Of a DNA stretch of 64,000 nt, positions 28,312 through 37,479 are shown one piece after another (the first letter of the stretch is position 1; every line of letters starts with the position of its first letter). The notes beneath the pieces are model-generated. The model ran no database searches. It was not told the DNA's origin and worked only from the letters and a program-made list of their open reading frames with translations. The DNA lies in assembly GCA_964517465.1 (NCBI GenBank), contig CAZFEK010000024.1:1-64000 (forward strand), read 5' to 3'. Made by a program: the position numbers and the translations under genes. This DNA comes from JACPUX01 sp964517465 (lineage in GTDB: Bacteria > Pseudomonadota > Gammaproteobacteria > Burkholderiales > Casimicrobiaceae).

Positions 28312-28893
28312 ATGACCACGGACCTCCAAGCCCTGGCCGAGCAGAGCGAAGTTTCGCCCTGGGTGCGGCGCTGGGCGCACTTGGTGGCGCCCGGCGAGCG
28401 CTTGCTCGATCTGGCTTGCGGTGGCGGCCGGCACGCGAGGTTTTTCGCCGCCCGTGGTGTGCTAGTCGATGCGGTCGATGGTGATGCCGCCGCTTTGAGC
28501 ACACTGCCGGTGCTGTCCGGCCTGCGCGTTCGCCATGCCGATCTCGAAGGCGCGGACTGGCCCCTGGCGGGCGAGACCTACGACGCCGTTCTGGTTTGCC
28601 GCTACCTCTACCGACCGCGGTGGATCGATCTCCTGAACCTGTTGCGGCCGGCCGGGGTGCTGATCTACGAAACCTTCGCCCGCGGCAACGAAGCACTGGG
28701 CCGCCCCAAGCGCGCCGACTTCCTACTGGAAACTTCGGAATTGCTCGATCGGGTGCACGGGAAGCTCCGCGTGGTCGCCTTCGAGGAAGGGCGCATCGAT
28801 CTGCCGCGTTCGGCGGTGTTGCAGCGCATCGTCGCCGTTGGCCCAGCGCGCGAGTGGCCACTAGCCCTCAATTTTTTCGACGGGACGCCGTAG
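28312..28893 (+). CDS. SAM-dependent methyltransferase
   Basis: Class I methyltransferase of 193 residues with motif I LLDLACGGGRHARFFAARG, motif II VDAVDGD, then YDAVLVCRYLYRPRWIDLLN and GVLIYETFARGNEALGRPK. This pattern resembles small TehB-like proteins. The substrate is unknown. The ATG at 28312 follows an AAGGAG site, with a rather long spacing of 13 bases. It starts divergently from the PAS-GGDEF gene, and the sensor kinase gene follows 73 bases downstream, possibly in the same transcript. Confidence 0.85.
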   Translation: MTTDLQALAEQSEVSPWVRRWAHLVAPGERLLDLACGGGRHARFFAARGVLVDAVDGDAAALSTLPVLSGLRVRHADLEGADWPLAGETYDAVLVCRYLYRPRWIDLLNLLRPAGVLIYETFARGNEALGRPKRADFLLETSELLDRVHGKLRVVAFEEGRIDLPRSAVLQRIVAVGPAREWPLALNFFDGTP

Positions 28894-28966
28894 ATGAAGC
28901 GTCAGACCGCCAACATGTTCAATGCCGGGCGCGGCCGCAAACGGGCCCGCCCGAGCGGGGAGTTCC

Positions 28967-31798
28967 ATGGCCGCAGTTTCCGCCAGCGATAGCCGCGCCG
29001 ATACGGGCATGGAACCGGCCCGGCTCAAGGCCATGCGGGTCGCCGCGTGGATCGCGGTGCTGGGGCTGGGCGGCTATGCGGCAATGCTCCTGGCGCAGTA
29101 TCCCGAACGCTGGACCCGCGCTCTGGGGGCGAGCGAAATCGCGCTCATCGGGCTGTTGACCCTGCTGCTCATTCGCGCCGGTCGACCCGGGTTGGCGGCG
29201 CGGGTGATGGTTTATGGCGCCGCCGCGGGAGTGCTCGTCGCCGGTGTTTTCGCCGGCAGCGTTCGCCCGGCGCAGCTCACTGGACTCATGGCCCTGATTC
29301 TGCTGGCCGGATGGCTGCTGGGTCGGCGGCATGCTTTGATCGTGACCGCCGGCGCGGTGGCGTATCTTTCTGCCATGGTTCTCGGCCCGCTCGAAGGCAT
29401 CGTCGCGGCGCCTGCGGCGGTGCCTAGCGGACTCGCCAGCATCCCGCTGGCGATTTCTTTCATTCTGGTGGGCGTGCTGGCGGTTTACATCGTCGGAGCG
29501 CACGAACAAGAGGTTTCGGAAATCGAGCGGCTCAACGCGGCCTTGTCGCTGAGGCTCGAGGAATTGCAGGCGGAAAAGGCGCACCTCAAGCTGATTGCCG
29601 AAAACGTACCCGCCCTCATCTTTCATGGTGATTGCGAACAGCGCTGCCGTTATGCCAACCGGCAGTTCGCCGATTTTTTCCACGGCCAGGGCGTGGATGT
29701 CACTGGCATGCATCTGCGTGACATCCTGGGGGCGGAAGTTTACGAACGCGCCTTGCCCAATATCGAAAAGGCCCTGGGCGGTGAGTCGGTGCATCTGGAA
29801 GGGGAACGCAAGTCGGCGCAGGGAGAAGACCGCTTTCTGGAGATCTCCTTGGTTCCCGAGCGAGATGCCGAAGGCCGGGTGCAAGGCTTTTTTGCCCTCA
29901 AGCGCGATGTCACCGAAAGGCGAGAGTTCGAGCGCGCGCTTGCGGTCAGTGAAGAGCGGTTCCGCAAGCTTTTCGAGGAAGTGCCTTCGGTGGCGGTGCA
30001 GGGCTACCGGCCCGACGGCAAGGTGATCTTCTGGAATGCCGCCAGTGAGCGGGTTTATGGATACTCGCGGGAGGAGGCCTTGGGCGGCGATCTGGTCGAC
30101 TTGATCATTCCCTCCGCCATGCGCACCCAAGTGCGCGAAGCCATCGCCGGCATGGTTGCCTCAGGGGTCGGGCTAGCCGCCGGCGAGCTGGATTTGATGC
30201 GCAAAGACGGCAGTCTGGTTGCCGTTTACTCCAGCCATGTGGTGCTGACCAATGCCGCAGGAGAGCGGGAACTCTACTGCCTCGATGTCGAGCTCACCGA
30301 ACGCAAAACCGCCGAAGCGGCTCTGCGGCGCAATGAGGAACGCCTGCGGCTGGCGACGGAAAGCGGTGGCGTGGGCATTTGGGAGTGGGACATCACCAGC
30401 GGGCGCTTGGAGTGGAATGCGCAGTTGAAGCATATTTTCGGTTGGCCGGAAGAGCGCAGGGATCTCACGCTAGACCACTTCGTGGCGACCATTCATCCCG
30501 AAGATCGCGCGCGCGTGCAAGAGGCCTATCTGGGTGCGCTGGAAGCGGGAAGAGAATTCAATTGCGAGTACCGCATCGGCCTCCCCGACGGGTCGACCCG
30601 CTGGATCGTCGCCCGCGGCCACGGACACTACGCGACCGCAGGGCATCCGGTGCGCATGATCGGCATCGGGATCGACGTGACCGAAAGGCGGCGAGCGGAA
30701 GAAAAATTCAACAAGGTATTGCTCGCCAATCCGGTGGCCATTTCGGTTGCCCGACTTTTCGATGGCCGCTATTTGGAAGTAAACGATGCCTATGTCCGGG
30801 AGTTCGGCTGGACGCGCGATGATTTGATCGGAAAGTCGGCGCTGAAAGTTGGCTTGTGGGCCGAGCCAGCGGCGCGAACGGCATGGGTGGACATGCTGCG
30901 CGAGGCCCAGCATGTCCGCAATTTCGAAGCGGTGTTTCTCGATCGCTCGGGCAACCGGCATTTCGTGCTGCTTTCCGGCGAGCTGATCGAAGTGGCCGGC
31001 GAGACGCACGTCATCGCCATGGTGCTCGATGTCAGCGAACGTAAGCGCGCCGAGGACCAGGTGCGCCATCTCAACGCCGATCTCGAGCGGCGGGTGCGCG
31101 AACGCACCGCCGAATTGACCGCCGCCAACCGGGAACTGGAGTCTTTTGCTTATTCCATTTCGCACGACCTGCGCGCACCGCTGCGCAGCATCGACGGTTT
31201 CAGCCATCTCTTGGCCAACGAATTCGAAGGCAAACTCGATCCAAAAGCGCAGGGCTACCTCGACCGGGTTCGGCGCGCGGCTCAGCGCATGGGCGGATTG
31301 ATCGACGATTTGCTCGAGTTGTCCCGCGTCACGCGCCAGGAGATGCATCGCGTGCCGGTCGATCTGAGCCACTTGGCTGCCGAACTGATCGAAGAGCGGG
31401 CCCGTGCCGAACCCCAGCATAAAGTCAGCGTGTGGATTGCCCCCGATCTTCAGGCGGTGGGCGATCCGCAGTTGTTGCGCGTGATGATGCAGAATCTTCT
31501 GGAAAACGCCTGGAAATATTCCGCCAAGCGCCCCTTGCCGCGTATCGAATTCGGCCGGGAGCGGCAAGAAGACGAGGACGTCTTTTTCGTTCGCGACAAC
31601 GGCGTGGGTTTCGACATGAAATACGTCGACCGACTGTTTACTCCCTTTCAGAGGCTGCACCGCCCCGAAGAATTCGAGGGAACGGGGGTCGGCCTGGCGA
31701 GCGTGTCGCGCGTAGTGCGCAGGCACGGGGGGCGCATCTGGGCTGAGTCCGCGCCGGAGCAAGGGGCCACCTTCCGCTTCACGCTGGGACGCGTCTAG
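28967..31798 (+). CDS. Membrane-bound multi-PAS sensor histidine kinase
   Basis: The 943-residue product has about six membrane segments in the first 170 residues, forming an integral sensory domain of unknown type. A coiled coil follows, then four PAS domains (about 205-320, 330-450, 460-580 and 583-695). A second coiled coil leads to a HisKA domain with the phosphoacceptor box YSISHDLRAPLRSIDGF and an HATPase domain with NLLENAWKYS, VRDNGVGFDMKY and EGTGVGLASV. There is no receiver domain and no response-regulator gene beside it, so it is an orphan kinase. GGGGAG lies 5 bases before the ATG at 28967; an earlier in-frame ATG has no site. Confidence 0.92.
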   Translation: MAAVSASDSRADTGMEPARLKAMRVAAWIAVLGLGGYAAMLLAQYPERWTRALGASEIALIGLLTLLLIRAGRPGLAARVMVYGAAAGVLVAGVFAGSVRPAQLTGLMALILLAGWLLGRRHALIVTAGAVAYLSAMVLGPLEGIVAAPAAVPSGLASIPLAISFILVGVLAVYIVGAHEQEVSEIERLNAALSLRLEELQAEKAHLKLIAENVPALIFHGDCEQRCRYANRQFADFFHGQGVDVTGMHLRDILGAEVYERALPNIEKALGGESVHLEGERKSAQGEDRFLEISLVPERDAEGRVQGFFALKRDVTERREFERALAVSEERFRKLFEEVPSVAVQGYRPDGKVIFWNAASERVYGYSREEALGGDLVDLIIPSAMRTQVREAIAGMVASGVGLAAGELDLMRKDGSLVAVYSSHVVLTNAAGERELYCLDVELTERKTAEAALRRNEERLRLATESGGVGIWEWDITSGRLEWNAQLKHIFGWPEERRDLTLDHFVATIHPEDRARVQEAYLGALEAGREFNCEYRIGLPDGSTRWIVARGHGHYATAGHPVRMIGIGIDVTERRRAEEKFNKVLLANPVAISVARLFDGRYLEVNDAYVREFGWTRDDLIGKSALKVGLWAEPAARTAWVDMLREAQHVRNFEAVFLDRSGNRHFVLLSGELIEVAGETHVIAMVLDVSERKRAEDQVRHLNADLERRVRERTAELTAANRELESFAYSISHDLRAPLRSIDGFSHLLANEFEGKLDPKAQGYLDRVRRAAQRMGGLIDDLLELSRVTRQEMHRVPVDLSHLAAELIEERARAEPQHKVSVWIAPDLQAVGDPQLLRVMMQNLLENAWKYSAKRPLPRIEFGRERQEDEDVFFVRDNGVGFDMKYVDRLFTPFQRLHRPEEFEGTGVGLASVSRVVRRHGGRIWAESAPEQGATFRFTLGRV

Positions 31799-31858
31799 CG
31801 GCGGGGAGCAAGCCGGCGCGCCGCGATCGCCGAGCGTGATCGGCAGGGCCGCCTCGGA

Positions 31859-32311
31859 CTACCCCTGAGGGGGCATGCTGCCGAGAATGTGGGCCTTCAA
31901 TCGGTAAGACTTGCCGCGAAACAGGGCTACCGTTTCTTCGCGCTGATTGCAAAGCGTGATGTCGTAGACTCCGGTGCGCCCGCCCAGCGCTCGTTCCACG
32001 GCGCTGGCGATCAGGCGGTCGCCTTCGACCGCGGGCCGCAGAAAATCAATGGCGCAGGCCGACGCGACGGTGGCGTGGTTGCGGGAATTGCAGGCATAGG
32101 CGAAAGCGCTGTCAGCAAGCGCAAACATCATGCCGCCATGGCAGACACCTTGACTGTTGAGCATCCTGCCGGTGACGGTCATCGCCAATCGGGCCTCGCC
32201 GGGGCCAACCTGCAAAAGCTCCATTTCCAGCCAGCGCGTCAGCGGGTCGCCGGCGTACATATGCTGGGCAACCGCCTGCGCCAGCGCCTGGGCGTCAGGA
32301 TGGGGCTTCAA
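31859..32311 (-). CDS. paaI: Hydroxyphenylacetyl-CoA thioesterase PaaI
   Basis: Hotdog-fold thioesterase that releases CoA from dead-end hydroxyphenylacetyl-CoA intermediates during phenylacetate breakdown. The 150 residues show the core CHGGMMFALADSAFAYACNS, in which the HGG and following Asp are catalytic, and TVASACAIDFLRPA. It overlaps paaH by ATGA (32308-32311) and ends the leftward paaG-paaH-paaI run. The family assignment is helped by that context, since similar thioesterases act elsewhere. Confidence 0.92.
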   Translation of the reverse strand: MKPHPDAQALAQAVAQHMYAGDPLTRWLEMELLQVGPGEARLAMTVTGRMLNSQGVCHGGMMFALADSAFAYACNSRNHATVASACAIDFLRPAVEGDRLIASAVERALGGRTGVYDITLCNQREETVALFRGKSYRLKAHILGSMPPQG

Positions 32312-33849
32312 AGCGCGGTTCCTCCGAGGATTTTTCGAGTGAGCAAAGGCGCAACCCGGTAGCGATCTTCGCCGTAATGCTGGGCGAGATGCACGATGGC
32401 GTCCTGCACCGTTTCCAGTCCCAAACGCTGGGCCCAGGACAGCGGCCCGGCCGGATAATTTGTGCCCAGCTGCATGGCAAGGTCGATGTCGCTGGCACTG
32501 GCGATCCGGCGCGCCAGAAGTTCAATCGCTTCGTTGGCGAGCAGGGCGACGGTGCGCAGGACCACCAGCCCAGGGGTGTCATCCAGCCTCGAGACCCGGT
32601 AGCCGGCGACTTGCAGCAGACCCAGCGCCGTTTGATAGGCGGAGGTCGAGCACTGATCGGCGCGCGCAAGGGCGAGACGCGGCGCGCTGGCAAAGTCATG
32701 GGCGAGGTCGAACAAAATCGTGTTGGGGTGTTCGGTTTCCGCCGCTCGCCGCGTGGCGCTGCGGCCGTCAGTGAGTGCAATGAGGGCATTGCCGGCGATG
32801 AAATAGCCTCGGCCCAGGCGCCGTTCTGCAGTGGGCAGCTGAACCACATCCACACCGACGGTCTTGAGCCGCTCGATCAAGGGTGCCGCCACTCCCAAGT
32901 CGCCGGCGAGCCCCACCCGGCCGGGCGGAGCGGCAGCCGGCTCGTCCTGCGTCTGCGCCGGGGCGGCGCCCAGCGAGTAATCGTAGAACCCCCGACCGGA
33001 CTTGCGGCCCAAGCGCCCGGAGGCCACCAGCTCTTGCTGCAAAAGTGCCGGCGCATAACGCGGGTCGTGGTTGCAGGCGGCATACACCGACTTGGTCACC
33101 GACAGATTGACATCGAGGCCGATGAGGTCCATGAGCTCGAAGGGACCCATGCGAAAGCCCCCGGCCTCGCGCAGGAGGGCATCGATCGTCGGCGGATCGC
33201 TTGCGCCTTCCTCGACCATGCGCAGGGCCTCCAGATAAAAAGGCCGGGCGATGCGGTTGACGATGAAACCGGGTGTGGACTTCGCATGCACTGGGCGCTT
33301 GCCCCAGGTCTGGGCGATGCGGTAGGTGGCGTCGGCGATCCAGGGTTCGGTCGCCAGCCCGCTTACGATTTCCACCAAAGGCATGACTTGGGCGGGGTTG
33401 AAAAAGTGCATGCCGACCACCCGCCCGGGTTGGGCGATTCCAGCGGCCAAAGCGGTAATCGATAGCGAAGACGTGTTGCTGGCCAAAATGCAGGTCGGGC
33501 GGACGATTTCTGCCAGCGAGTGAAAGAGCGCGCGTTTGGCGTCGAGACCCTCGACGATCGCTTCCACGACCAGGCTGGCATCGGCAAACTCGGCCAGGTT
33601 CTGTGCCGCGCGAAGACGATCGATGGCCGCATTCGCATCGGCATGACTCAGGCGCCCTTTTTCCGCCTGGCGGTGGATGCGCTGGTGCAACTCATTGACC
33701 GCTTTTTCCAGGGCTTTGGGCTGGGTGTCGTAAAGCCGCACCGGGTGCCCCGCCAGGACGGCGACCTCGGCGATCCCCGCGCCCATGGCTCCGGCGCCGA
33801 CGACCCCGACCAAGCTCTGTGCCGGTATGCCCGGAGTCGCCACGCTCAT
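32308..33849 (-). CDS. paaH: 3-hydroxyadipyl-CoA dehydrogenase PaaH
   Basis: NAD-dependent 3-hydroxyacyl-CoA dehydrogenase acting late in the phenylacetyl-CoA pathway. The 513 residues are the long form typical of PaaH (PaaC in older naming): a Rossmann domain (GVVGAGAMGAGIAEVAVLAG), the catalytic region SNTSSLSITALAAG and GMHFFNPAQVMPLVEIV, the helical domain TPGFIVNRIARPFYLEALRM, and a second, diverged C-terminal helical repeat ending EDRYRVAPLL. The start overlaps the paaG stop by ATGA, and the end overlaps the paaI start. The three genes form one operon. Confidence 0.93.
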   Translation of the reverse strand: MSVATPGIPAQSLVGVVGAGAMGAGIAEVAVLAGHPVRLYDTQPKALEKAVNELHQRIHRQAEKGRLSHADANAAIDRLRAAQNLAEFADASLVVEAIVEGLDAKRALFHSLAEIVRPTCILASNTSSLSITALAAGIAQPGRVVGMHFFNPAQVMPLVEIVSGLATEPWIADATYRIAQTWGKRPVHAKSTPGFIVNRIARPFYLEALRMVEEGASDPPTIDALLREAGGFRMGPFELMDLIGLDVNLSVTKSVYAACNHDPRYAPALLQQELVASGRLGRKSGRGFYDYSLGAAPAQTQDEPAAAPPGRVGLAGDLGVAAPLIERLKTVGVDVVQLPTAERRLGRGYFIAGNALIALTDGRSATRRAAETEHPNTILFDLAHDFASAPRLALARADQCSTSAYQTALGLLQVAGYRVSRLDDTPGLVVLRTVALLANEAIELLARRIASASDIDLAMQLGTNYPAGPLSWAQRLGLETVQDAIVHLAQHYGEDRYRVAPLLTRKILGGTAL

Positions 33850-34637
33850 TTCCCGGTGAAGCGCGGAGCGCGTTTTTCGAGGAAAGCGGCCACGCCCTCG
33901 CGGTAGTCATCGCTGCGGCCCAGCTCGCGCTGGAACTGTGCCTCGAGCGCGAGCTGCTGCGCCAGCAGTTGGCCTGTGGCGCCATGTATGGCAGCTTTGG
34001 TGCCCGCCAAACCCCGGGTCGGCGCTTGGGCGAAATGGCGGGCGAGGCGGTCCACCTCGGCTGCGAAGCGGTCATCGTCCACGCACTTCCAAATGAGGCC
34101 CCAGTTTTCGGCCTGTTCGGCACTGAGCTTTTCGCCCAACAGCGCGAGGCCGAGCGCGCGAGCGGTGCCGATACGCTGCGGCAGGAAAAGCGTGCCGCCC
34201 GAATCGGGAAGCAGGCCGATTTTGCAAAAAGCCTGGATGAAGCTCGCCGAGCGCGCCGCGATCACCAAATCGCAGGCCAGCGCGATATTGGCCCCCGCTC
34301 CGGCCGCCACACCGTTCACGGCGGCGACGACCGGCACGGGTAGTTCGCGCAAAGCCAACACCAGGGGGGCGTAATGGCGCTCGATCGACTCGCCCAGGTC
34401 GGGCGGACGGTCTCCCGCGGCCACCGCTCTGTCCTGCAAGTCCTGGCCTGCACAAAAGGCGCGGCCCGCTCCGGTGAGCACCAGGACGCGCAGTTCGGGC
34501 ATCGCGCGTATTTCGGCGAGCGCCGCTTTGAGCTCGCCATGCATGGTTTCGGTGAAACTGTTCAAACGCTCGGGGCGATTGAAGGTGATGCGCGCGATGC
34601 CCGCTTCGAAGCAAAAGAGGATGTTCGGTTCAGCCAT
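33846..34637 (-). CDS. paaG: 1,2-epoxyphenylacetyl-CoA isomerase PaaG
   Basis: Crotonase-fold isomerase that converts ring-epoxide phenylacetyl-CoA into the seven-membered oxepin-CoA, and also shifts double bonds in later intermediates. The 263 residues have AFCAGQDLQDR, the oxyanion hole AAGAGANIALACD, and LLPDSGGTLFLPQRIG, where the aspartate is the PaaG catalytic residue. It is the first gene of the leftward run. The ring-attacking paaABCDE and ligase paaK genes are not in this window. Confidence 0.92.
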   Translation of the reverse strand: MAEPNILFCFEAGIARITFNRPERLNSFTETMHGELKAALAEIRAMPELRVLVLTGAGRAFCAGQDLQDRAVAAGDRPPDLGESIERHYAPLVLALRELPVPVVAAVNGVAAGAGANIALACDLVIAARSASFIQAFCKIGLLPDSGGTLFLPQRIGTARALGLALLGEKLSAEQAENWGLIWKCVDDDRFAAEVDRLARHFAQAPTRGLAGTKAAIHGATGQLLAQQLALEAQFQRELGRSDDYREGVAAFLEKRAPRFTGK

Positions 34638-34938
34638 GCCTAGGTTTGCCCATCACTCACTGACCCGGCGGTGCCGGAACAAAGTTTGGCGCTCCTGCCC
34701 GCAAACTCGGCAGGGGTGCGCCATCCGAGCGAAAACAAACCTTCGCGGCAGGCCGGCGGTCGAAACAAAAATGCAGGTGCCACTTGTCAGTTTGCCCAAA
34801 CCGGTTCTACGATTTACGGCCCATCATGCCACGTCGCCCCGGCCTCGGCAATCGAGCCGCAACACGGCGCGCGCAAGAATCGGTGATGAGCGAATGTGAT
34901 ACGCTCTTGCGATGAAATACCATTTTGGAGTATCAGGA
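34638..34938. other. Divergent intergenic region between paaG and paaF
   Basis: 301 bases that must hold the promoters of both paa transcripts. I could not identify convincing -35/-10 pairs or a PaaR-type operator. No ORF with a ribosome site was found here. Confidence 0.4.
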
Positions 34939-35730
34939 ATGTCTCAGCCGAACAGCAGCTACCAAAACATCCTCGTCGAAAACCGAGGTCGGGTAGGGTG
35001 GATCACACTCAATCGCCCCAGCCGCATGAACGCGCTCAACGATGCTTTGGCCAAAGAACTTGCCCAGGCGCTGGCGGATTTGGACGCCGATCCCGGCATT
35101 AGTGTTCTGGTCGTCACCGGGAACGAAAAAGCCTTTGCCGCGGGTGCGGATATCGGCGCAATGGCCGAGTGGTCCTATCAAAAGGTTTATGGCGACGATT
35201 ACATCACCAAAGACTGGGAAGCCATGCGCCAAGTCCGCAAGCCCGTGATCGCCGCGGTGGCGGGTTACGCCTTGGGCGGCGGCTGCGAACTGGCGATGAT
35301 GTGCGACCTGATTATCGCCGCCGACAATGCCAAATTCGGCCAGCCCGAGATCACCATCGGCACCATGCCGGGTATGGGCGGCACGCAGCGCCTGCCGCGG
35401 GCGGTGGGCAAAGCCAAGGCGATGGATTGGTGCCTTACCGGCCGCATGATCGACGCCGCGGAAGCGGAGCGCTCGGGCCTGGTGAGCCGAGTGGTTCCGG
35501 CCGCGCAATTGCTCGACGAGACGATGGCGCTGGCGGACAAGATCGCCAGTTTTTCCTTGCCGGCGATCTTGCGCATCAAAGAGGGCATCAATCGGGCTTA
35601 TGAAAGCGCTCTGGCCGAGGGCCTCTTGTTCGAGCGGCGCGAGTTTCATGCCAGCTTCGCGCTGGAAGACCAGAAAGAAGGCATGCGCGCCTTTCTCGAA
35701 AAACGTCCGCCGCAATTCAAGCACCGCTAG
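34939..35730 (+). CDS. paaF: Enoyl-CoA hydratase, PaaF type
   Basis: Crotonase-fold hydratase, probably 2,3-dehydroadipyl-CoA hydratase of phenylacetate breakdown. The 263 residues show FAAGADIGAM, the oxyanion loop YALGGGCELAMMCD with the first catalytic Glu, and FGQPEITIGTMPGMGGTQRL with the second Glu. These are the residues of general enoyl-CoA hydratases, so a fatty-acid role is also possible. The ATG at 34939 has GGAG 8 bases before it; an ATG 27 bases upstream lacks a site. It is divergent from paaG-H-I. Confidence 0.85.
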   Translation: MSQPNSSYQNILVENRGRVGWITLNRPSRMNALNDALAKELAQALADLDADPGISVLVVTGNEKAFAAGADIGAMAEWSYQKVYGDDYITKDWEAMRQVRKPVIAAVAGYALGGGCELAMMCDLIIAADNAKFGQPEITIGTMPGMGGTQRLPRAVGKAKAMDWCLTGRMIDAAEAERSGLVSRVVPAAQLLDETMALADKIASFSLPAILRIKEGINRAYESALAEGLLFERREFHASFALEDQKEGMRAFLEKRPPQFKHR

Positions 35731-35861
35731 CCTTGCCGGTGTTTTCGGTCGGTGCATGAAACTGGCGATAGACGAAAGCGCCAAAGCCACGCAGAATAAT
35801 CCGCAGATTTTCCGCGGGTGCCGACGCCGGTGCCCGGCTGCCGACTGGGGGTGAGAAGTCC

Positions 35862-36809
35862 GTGGATTTGACGCCGTTCATCAAGGAGATTGGGCGCGGA
35901 CGCGAAGGTGCGCGGGACCTTTCGCGCGAAGAGGCGGAGCGCGTTTTCGGTGCGGTGCTCGATGGCTGCGTACCCGAGTTTCAACTGGGTGCTTTGCTTC
36001 TCGGCCTGCGTATGAAAGGCGAGGCGGCCGAGGAGTTGGCCGGCTTCGCCGCCGCAACCGAGGCGCGATACCCGCATTTGGCGGCTCTTCCCGACGGGCG
36101 GCTGCCAGTGGTGTTGCCGAGTTACAACGGGGCTCGCCACATGCCCAACCTGGTGCCTTTGCTGGCTATGCTCTTGGCAAGATCCGGGGTTCCGGTGCTG
36201 ATTCATGGCGTCACCCGTGATTCCAAGCGCGTGACTACCTGCGAGATCCTTGCCGCACTGGGAACCGAGGCTTCGGCCGATGCGGCATCGGCGCACGCGG
36301 CCCTGGCCAGCGACAATCTGGCCTTTTTGCCCATCGACGCGCTCGCGCCCAAACTGGCTGAGGTGCTCAAATACCGCGAGAAGCTGGGCTTACGCAACAG
36401 CGCCCACACCCTGGCCAAGATCCTTCAGCCCTTCGATGGCTTAGCCTTGCGCTTGGTCAGCGTGACTCATCCCGAGTACCTGGAACGCATGCGCATCTTT
36501 TTTGCCGGTTGCAAGGCTTCGGCCCTGCTCTTGCGTGGAGCCGAAGGAGAGGTTGTAGCCAACGCCAAACGCCAACCCCAGATCGAATGGTTGCACAAAG
36601 GCGAAGCCGAGATCGTGGTCGAAGCCGATTCCGGCGTGCTCGGCGAACTGCCCGAGCTTCCTGTCTCTCGGGACGCACAGACGACCGCCGATTGGACCAC
36701 GGCCGCCCTCGCCGGATCGGTGGCGGTACCCGTGCCGATCGAGCGTCAGGTGGGTGCTTGCCTCGAGGCGCTGGCGCAGATGTGCCCGGCAAAAGCGCAG
36801 AAGCGCTAA
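35862..36809 (+). CDS. ybiB: YbiB-like nucleic-acid-binding protein (TrpD2 family)
   Basis: Homologue of anthranilate phosphoribosyltransferase that has been reported to bind DNA rather than make tryptophan (TrpD2/YbiB). The 315 residues hold the N-terminal helical domain with REEAERVFGAVLDGCVPEFQ, then LGALLLGLRMKGE, and the alpha/beta domain with LPSYNGARHMPNLVPLLAML, where the true enzyme would have its PRPP-binding GTGGD loop. LRNSAHTLAKILQPF follows. It starts with GTG after a GGGGGTGAG site. mobB starts 11 bases after its stop, so the two are likely co-transcribed. Confidence 0.85.
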   Translation: MDLTPFIKEIGRGREGARDLSREEAERVFGAVLDGCVPEFQLGALLLGLRMKGEAAEELAGFAAATEARYPHLAALPDGRLPVVLPSYNGARHMPNLVPLLAMLLARSGVPVLIHGVTRDSKRVTTCEILAALGTEASADAASAHAALASDNLAFLPIDALAPKLAEVLKYREKLGLRNSAHTLAKILQPFDGLALRLVSVTHPEYLERMRIFFAGCKASALLLRGAEGEVVANAKRQPQIEWLHKGEAEIVVEADSGVLGELPELPVSRDAQTTADWTTAALAGSVAVPVPIERQVGACLEALAQMCPAKAQKR

Positions 36810-36820
36810 AATCGGCGCCC

Positions 36821-37336
36821 ATGTCCCCACCTCAGCCGCCAGTCTTCGGTTTTGCCGGCTATTCGGGCAGCGGCAAGACTACGCTGATCGAGCAATTGGT
36901 GCCCCGGTTGGTCAACGAGGGCCTCAGGGTTTCGCTGATCAAACACGCGCATCACGATTTCGAAATCGACTATCCCGGCAAAGACACCTATCGCCATCGG
37001 CAGGCGGGCTGCCAGGAAGTGGTGATCAGCTCCGATCGGCGCTGGGCGCTCATCGCGGAGCTGCGCGGTGCCCCGCAACTGAGCTTGGAGCAGATTCTGG
37101 ATCGGCTTTCACCGTGTGACCTGGTTTTGGTCGAGGGTTTCAAGTTCGATCCCATCCCCAAGCTCGAGGTTCACCGCCCGTCGCTCGGCAAGCCGCTCAT
37201 CCACCCCAATGACCCGTACATCGTGGCGATCGCCAGCGACGTTCCGTTGGAGAGCCGCCTGCCGGTGTACGATCTGCGCGACACTGCCGCCCTGGCGACG
37301 CTGATTTTGGAAACCGTGGGGCTGGAAGCGGGTTGA
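36821..37336 (+). CDS. mobB: Molybdopterin-guanine dinucleotide biosynthesis protein MobB
   Basis: GTP-binding accessory of MobA in attaching GMP to molybdopterin. The 171 residues have the P-loop GYSGSGKTTLIE (about 12-23), KHAHHDFEIDYPGKDTYRHR, the Walker B-like DLVLVEGFKFDPIPKLEVHR, and IASD. No mobA is adjacent, but moaD and moaE lie about 0.8 kb downstream. The ATG at 36821 follows the ybiB stop by 11 bases without a strong ribosome site, so translation may depend on ybiB. Confidence 0.93.
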   Translation: MSPPQPPVFGFAGYSGSGKTTLIEQLVPRLVNEGLRVSLIKHAHHDFEIDYPGKDTYRHRQAGCQEVVISSDRRWALIAELRGAPQLSLEQILDRLSPCDLVLVEGFKFDPIPKLEVHRPSLGKPLIHPNDPYIVAIASDVPLESRLPVYDLRDTAALATLILETVGLEAG

Positions 37337-37362
37337 CAGGCCGGCCGGGGCCGGCGTATGTT
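37333..37362 (+). promoter_or_regulatory. Candidate sigma70 promoter
   Basis: TTGACA (37333-37338), an 18-base G+C-rich palindromic spacer and TATGTT (37357-37362). It overlaps the mobB stop codon and would serve the outer-membrane gene and perhaps moaDE, with a leader of about 110 bases. Confidence 0.45.
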
Positions 37363-37459
37363 GTTGTCATGGTTCTCGGCGAGGCGCTGGGTGGCGACAG
37401 GGGCTGAGGAACCGGGTGGGGCTTCAGGCGGTCACAAATACATCCGTTAAAGATGTGAA

Positions 37460-37478
37460 GCCTCCCTTCGGAGAAGGC
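37460..37478 (+). promoter_or_regulatory. Hairpin covering a ribosome binding site
   Basis: CTCC (37462-37465) can pair with GGAG (37470-37473) across a CTTC loop, with further G-C pairs outside after a small bulge. GGAG is the ribosome site of the gene starting at 37480, so the hairpin could limit its translation. Confidence 0.3.
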
Positions 37479-37479
37479 C

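Noticed and set aside
28894..28992. Small 32-codon frame between the methyltransferase and sensor kinase genes
   Set aside because: It follows the methyltransferase stop without a ribosome site and overlaps the kinase start; its composition is that of random G+C-rich sequence.
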